Assembly: GCA_016987375.1 (NCBI GenBank)
Contig: PJRA01000323.1
Location: forward strand, 400,301-432,591
Length of the DNA stretch: 32,291 nt
DNA from: Brachionus koreanus
Taxonomy: Eukaryota; Rotifera; Eurotatoria; Ploima; Brachionidae
Reading direction: 5' to 3'
The notes under the pieces were generated by a model, which saw nothing but the letters and a program-made list of their open reading frames with translations, ran no database searches and was not told where the DNA came from. Below, piece after piece: positions 29,101 through 32,291 of this stretch (its first letter is position 1; the number at the start of each line of letters is the position of its first letter). Position numbers and translations under genes: made by a program.

Positions 29101-30832
29101 TTTATTATTTTTTTTTTAAATCTAAAGTACCTTTGGTTCGGTACAGACACTTTAATTAATAATAAATAATAATAATTTTTTTTGACAGAATTAAAATAAA
29201 TCATAGTAAAATATCTGTCTGTAAAATAATTTAATTTTTTAATCATAAAAAAGACAAAAAAAATAAAGCATAAACACGATTAAATTTGATCGATTTAAAT
29301 AAAAGGAATTAAAGATTCGGGTCTTGTCCAATATGTGATCACTTGATCACAAAAAATGTGATCTTTATAATAATGCTGGTTTTGTGAACAAGACTGATCA
29401 CCAAATCGATGATCACACAATATGTGATCAAAAAAAATAAAAATTGAAATTAAGGAAAAAACTTTTGTGATCAATGTTTTTATTTTTGTGATCAAAGTTA
29501 AAATTAGTTAATATCTTAAGGTTTGAATCACTGGAGAAACTTTTTGCTGATATTAATGGTGACCCTAGCGAGGAAGCAAAAGACTGTTACCATAAATGAC
29601 TTAAACTCTAAAGAGACTGGCGTTGACTCTGCACTATGCACTTGTTAGATCAATGTCTCACATACTTATCTACTTGTTTATTTTATCCAAATCCAAAATC
29701 CTATATAATTTCAATAAATAATTTTTATTTATTTATTTTTTTTAACCATAATCTGCTGGGCTTTCTGATGTTGAAATAAATTTTTAAAATTCAGAAAATA
29801 ACTGAACTGAGCTATTTTTGTTCTAAAAAATATTTTTTTTTTAAATAGACAGTCATTCCACTCTTTTTTTTAATTTCATTTAATACTAAAAATAACACTA
29901 TTCGAACTAGGAAAAAAAATCAAATCTTCATAGAGTTTAAAAATTTTTTATTTTTTTTAGTAATTTTTCAATAATAAAAATTTCTCTACCAAATATTTAA
30001 ATATGTGTAACCTGTAATCCTCTATTTCAATTTATTGCTTTCTATATGTCGGTAAAAATTACTAATTACTAAACTAGAATGAAATTTGCGGCTAGAAAAC
30101 CAAGAAATTAAAAGGCCAAAAAAAAGCTAGAATTTTTTAAGCAATTTTAATCTTAAATAAATAATTTTTTTTTTAATTTTAAAATAAATTCAAAATAAAA
30201 TGATTAGTAAAATTTTCTATTAAAAGCATTGATAATTAATTTGAATAGGCATCTTTGTGTTGATTCATTACATATATTTTTAAATTTAAATACTGACTGT
30301 TTAGCTGAATAGTCTCTTGATAGTTAGATTTGCCAATTAATTTCAAATCTAATTTTTTTTAAAAGCCTATTTAAATTTTGAATAATAAAAGCTTTTTAAT
30401 TATAAATTTAAATGACGATTGAAAAAAAAATATCTTGTGTATTGGTCACATTAAAATAAGATTAGAATTCTTACGAATCAAGGCCAAATTGAATTGAGCT
30501 GATCAGAGTGTTGAATAGGTCTAATGGTCTGGAGAATATTTTGTCTGGGTTATTGAATGCAATGTTGGATACCAACTTGAAGTACTCGACTGTGAGTGCT
30601 TGGAACTTGAGCATTTCTTGGTTCATTAGTGGTATTAGAAATTCAAGACCAGTTAAGATCACATCAATCACTTTTATCGGCGAATTTTGCTCATTAGTGC
30701 TTGGTTCATTGGGCAACAATCGGTTTTCATCATTGTCATAGTTTATGTCGTGTAGACGATTCAATAAAGACAAAAACAAGAGCAAATCGTTGAAATATTC
30801 TTCTTCTATATTCAAATTAGTACTTTTTCTTC
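26110..30832 (-). CDS. XPO4: exportin-4, C-terminal two exons (partial)
   Basis: Penultimate exon 30832-30475 and terminal exon 26554-26110 join in frame (GLDS|GFGVEV) through a 3,920-bp GT..AG intron. The 267 or so residues align along their length with the end of animal exportin-4: EEEYFNDLLLFLSLLNRL, then VIDVILTGLEFLIPLMNQE, LKFQALTVEYFKL and FSRPLDLFNTLISSIQFGL, then CCLESIQPLC, LIRNRFAASDQLRQKIENGF and the final ITTYGLLFIR, equivalent to the NVGGLLCVK end in vertebrates. XPO4 is a HEAT-repeat karyopherin that exports eIF5A and SMAD3 and imports Sox factors, using RanGTP. The rest of the about 1,150-residue protein lies beyond the right edge or in exons I could not find between 30833 and 32291. 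The huge intron contrasts with the 45-86 bp introns of neighbouring genes. Confidence 0.88.
27150..27915 (+). pseudogene. LINE RT C-terminal copy in the XPO4 intron, CNCYL family
   Basis: Starts with ISPLLFSIFINDIP (after RT motif B) and NSLLFADDL, the catalytic FADD motif C (27246-27265). Several frameshifts follow. Readable blocks are DYSFPCLNSLSENNIKRLE, NILHHEAYNQLKLQSSN and VPLVLRLVKEHKAGVESRYI, then ERPLPLCNCYL at 27860-27885. The order and motifs equal the copy at 3233-3868. It is inserted antisense to the host gene, 5'-truncated and dead. Confidence 0.75.
28247..28585 (+). repeat. dispersed repeat A, second copy, possibly piggyBac-like
   Basis: 28247-28277 and 28436-28545 together match 11510-11640. 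It closes with an imperfect hairpin ATCGGGTCA-AAAA-TGACTCGAT (28560-28582), a counterpart of GGGTC-AAAAA-GACCC in the other copy. GGGTCA..TGACCC-like ends hint at piggyBac. It is interrupted by the 158-bp insertion described separately. Confidence 0.5.
28278..28435. mobile_element. 158-bp insertion with target duplication
   Basis: It splits repeat A exactly. The flanks are the direct repeat ATAAACT (28271-28277 and 28436-28442), which occurs once (as ATAAGCT) in the uninterrupted copy at 11542. The ends are complementary, T-run plus AGATT on the left and AATCT plus A-run on the right. Small non-autonomous element, either MITE or SINE-like; the A-rich right end leaves both possible. Confidence 0.65.
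28550..28763 (+). pseudogene. ORF fragment, unknown transposon protein
   Basis: From the ATG at 28571 the frame reads MTRSKLYEYEG, one stop, then QNLTITSETPVVYNMDGF and IRKQLGRKKGSKIKQK, ending in TGA at about 28763. It is basic and coding-like. It lies inside the inverted-repeat segment. I cannot assign the family. Confidence 0.3.
29336..29494. repeat. cluster of seven TGATCA palindromes
   Basis: TGATCA occurs at 29336, 29344, 29395, 29410, 29425, 29468 and 29489, mostly as TGTGATCA, with an additional TGTGATCT between. Seven copies in 159 bp far exceeds expectation. A 66-codon - strand frame runs across it but only reflects the repeats. It is probably the arms of a fold-back element. Confidence 0.65.
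29715..29780 (-). repeat. probable LINE 3' tail
   Basis: On - it reads AGAAAGCCCAGCAG, then TAAAAAAAATAAATAAATAA, the same hairpin-like block plus AAATAAA tail seen in the other LINE ends. Confidence 0.3.
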
Positions 30833-31675
30833 CTTAAATAAAATTCGAGCTCATTTTAAATTTTTAACTCTGCTTTTGCTTAAATAATTTTCAAATCCAA
30901 AAAATTATTTTTTTACTTAGCATGTAAAAATTTAATTTATTTATTTTTTTTAATTTCAAAAAGTCTAGAAAGAACAAAAGACTCGTAATAATAAATTGAC
31001 TTTAAAATTTTTTTGACTTTTTAGATACTCCGAGTGATTTTTTAGATCTTTTTTAATAAAAAAATTGAAATTTAAATAATTTTTTTTGGGAATAAAATTT
31101 GTCAGGCTTTCTAGAGTTAATAGAGTTTATTCAAGAATTTTCATTTATTTAAAGCTGTCTATTTTTCATGGATAAAATCAACTTAAACAAGCTTTAAGAG
31201 CTATTAATAAAGAGCACAAATTTAAAAGCTTTCAAAAATCCTGATTGAGTATACTTTGTTTAAAAATTAATTTTTTCAATTGAAATTCCGTAAAAGCTAA
31301 GGGTAGGCGTCTTAAAATATCCTTTTCCTTAGTCAATTATGTTGAGTAAAAACTTTGTTCAAAAATTTGGCATTGTGAACAAAAAATTAAAAAAAAATTT
31401 AATTAAAATAATTTTTTTCTAGGCGTCTAAAATTCGCTCTGTAAATTGTATCACCTGAATTAAGTCTGTGCATTAACTGTGTAAATGTGCAACCGACTTT
31501 ATTTGCTTAAAAATTAGTAGCAATAAAATGCAGAGTTATAGCAGGAAATAAATTTGGCTGACTTTTTGAATATAAAATTTTTCTTTTTGTTTTTTGTACC
31601 AAAATTCACAATGCCCTTAGAAAATCAAGAATTTATCTTTATCATTCAGTTTATATCACATATTGATCTGTGATG
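30833..31675. other. AT-rich sequence upstream of the XPO4 exon
   Basis: Probably intron of XPO4. I searched the - strand for the preceding exon and found none. Short repeats are TAGGCGTC (about 31306 and 31422) and GGCATTGTGAA (31368, and inverted at about 31605), possibly another decayed element bounded by CTAAGGG/CCCTTAG at 31297 and 31614. Confidence 0.4.
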
Positions 31676-31683
31676 GTAGAACA

Positions 31684-31939
31684 CAGACTTGTGCAAAAGT
31701 CAAAAAAAAAGTCAAAAAAAAGTCAGTATTAATTACATTTTTATTTAAGTCGAAATTTTAATTTAAAAATTAAATGTCAAAATTAATTAGATTAAATCAT
31801 TCGATAAATTTAGAGAATTTTTTTTCTCTTTATTAAAGTTTTACCTTGTGACTTGAAATTTATTGGAAGTCAAGTCACTGACCTGGCTTTTAAAATACTT
31901 TTTTTTTAAGTCTGACTTTATGACTTTTGAACAGCTCTG
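31684..31939. mobile_element. hAT-like MITE, 256 bp
   Basis: The left end is CAGACTTGTGCAAAAGTC and the right end read inwards is CAGAGCTGTTCAAAAGTC, matching at 14 of 18 positions. Perfect 8-bp direct repeats GTAGAACA flank it (31676-31683 and 31940-31947). CAG-starting ends plus an 8-bp duplication are the hallmark of the hAT superfamily. The interior is made of AAGTCA/TGACTT units and has no transposase. It interrupts a short open frame on the - strand (32035 to 31948). Confidence 0.85.
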
Positions 31940-31947
31940 GTAGAACA

Positions 31948-32291
31948 AGAGTAAACTGCCTCGTTTGTCCAAATTTGAAAGTATATAATTAAATATTAAT
32001 GCTTGAAGTGCTTTCATAGAAAGATTTTTTAGCATTTGTGGGTTAATATGCAGTAAGCAATAAAAATGATTAAAAAAAAAGATTTTCTTTACAGAAGGTT
32101 GATCTTCAGTTTAATATTTCAGTTTTTAAGCGTCGAATTAGCAATAATATTAATTTAATTTTTATAAAATTTTGTACTATTTTTGTAACTTTGATATAAA
32201 TTTCAGAAACTTAATAAAGTATGTTGCAAAAGTTTAGAAATTAATTATTTTATTTATCTAAATTTTTTTATATATTGAATTTTACAAATAT
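31948..32291. other. right edge, short - strand open frame
   Basis: On -, 32035-31948 reads MLKNLSMKALQALIFNYILS and then NLDKRGSLLLF before the MITE. The helical, Leu-rich texture could be an XPO4 HEAT-repeat exon fragment or a LINE relic, but I cannot align it to either with confidence. Confidence 0.25.

Larger units (their letters stand above)
28990..30474. other. remaining XPO4 intron sequence
   Basis: AT-rich intron DNA with no gene. It contains the TGATCA cluster and a LINE tail. TCGGTACAGA at about 29144 echoes TCTGTACCGA at 27929, hinting that the right arm of the inverted-repeat segment is itself interrupted. Confidence 0.4.

Noticed and set aside
29295..29495. 66-codon minus-strand frame as a gene
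   Set aside because: Coincides with the TGATCA cluster; the recurring Asp-His residues arise from the palindromes.
30508..30741. 77-codon + strand frame opposite the XPO4 exon
   Set aside because: Antisense to an exon that aligns well with exportin-4; no independent support.
31297..31620. Element bounded by CTAAGGG/CCCTTAG
   Set aside because: The inverted ends are only 7 bp, no target duplication is seen, and internal short repeats do not extend the similarity.
1..32291. CRISPR arrays, prokaryotic operons, riboswitches
   Set aside because: The genes have spliceosomal introns and animal-specific proteins; no regularly spaced direct repeats are present.

Overview
The window is AT-rich nuclear DNA from an invertebrate animal. 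The genes have very short AT-rich introns (45 to 86 bp in the four genes where I could place them), AATAAA signals and many decayed LINEs and DNA transposons. The RPRFamide-type neuropeptide F points to a protostome. The base composition, tiny introns and LINE load suggest a small lophotrochozoan such as a monogonont rotifer (Brachionus-like); that placement is inference, not proof.

Confident host genes. On the + strand: a five-exon BICD-family dynein adaptor (12840-14069) and a two-exon TFG homologue (19215-20311). On the - strand: a neuropeptide F precursor (24964-25372) and the last two coding exons of exportin-4 (26110-30832), which are separated by a 3.9 kb intron full of mobile DNA. Less certain genes are a mini EF-hand protein convergent with TFG (20430-20704), a tiny secreted peptide just downstream of NPF (24501-24664), a 48-codon ORF at 6661-6807 and two small Cys-containing ORFs at 17810-18324.

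Mobile DNA. There are pieces of at least three LINE families. One is a family whose protein ends in a CNCYL motif (2751-3895, 8255-8400, 27150-27915, probably 14455-15194). One has a GLGCKP motif (10545-11333, 20755-20812). One has NWRGI and YGSECWG motifs (9325-9763, 18428-18686). DNA elements include an internally deleted Tc1/mariner element with TA target sites (21765-22292), a solo right end of the same family (18323-18425), a hAT-like MITE with 8-bp target duplications (31684-31939), a 319-bp MITE with 47-bp inverted ends (9764-10082), and a possible piggyBac-like repeat seen twice. An 809-base run of N (15195-16003) interrupts the longest reverse transcriptase.

Most notable observation. 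The NPF precursor, once spliced across its 61-bp intron, carries a complete canonical EF-hand calcium-binding loop in the peptide that follows the amidated NPF. I know of no NPY/NPF precursor described with this layout. It is the best candidate for something new in this window. The rest is mainly long AT-rich non-coding sequence with transposon debris.
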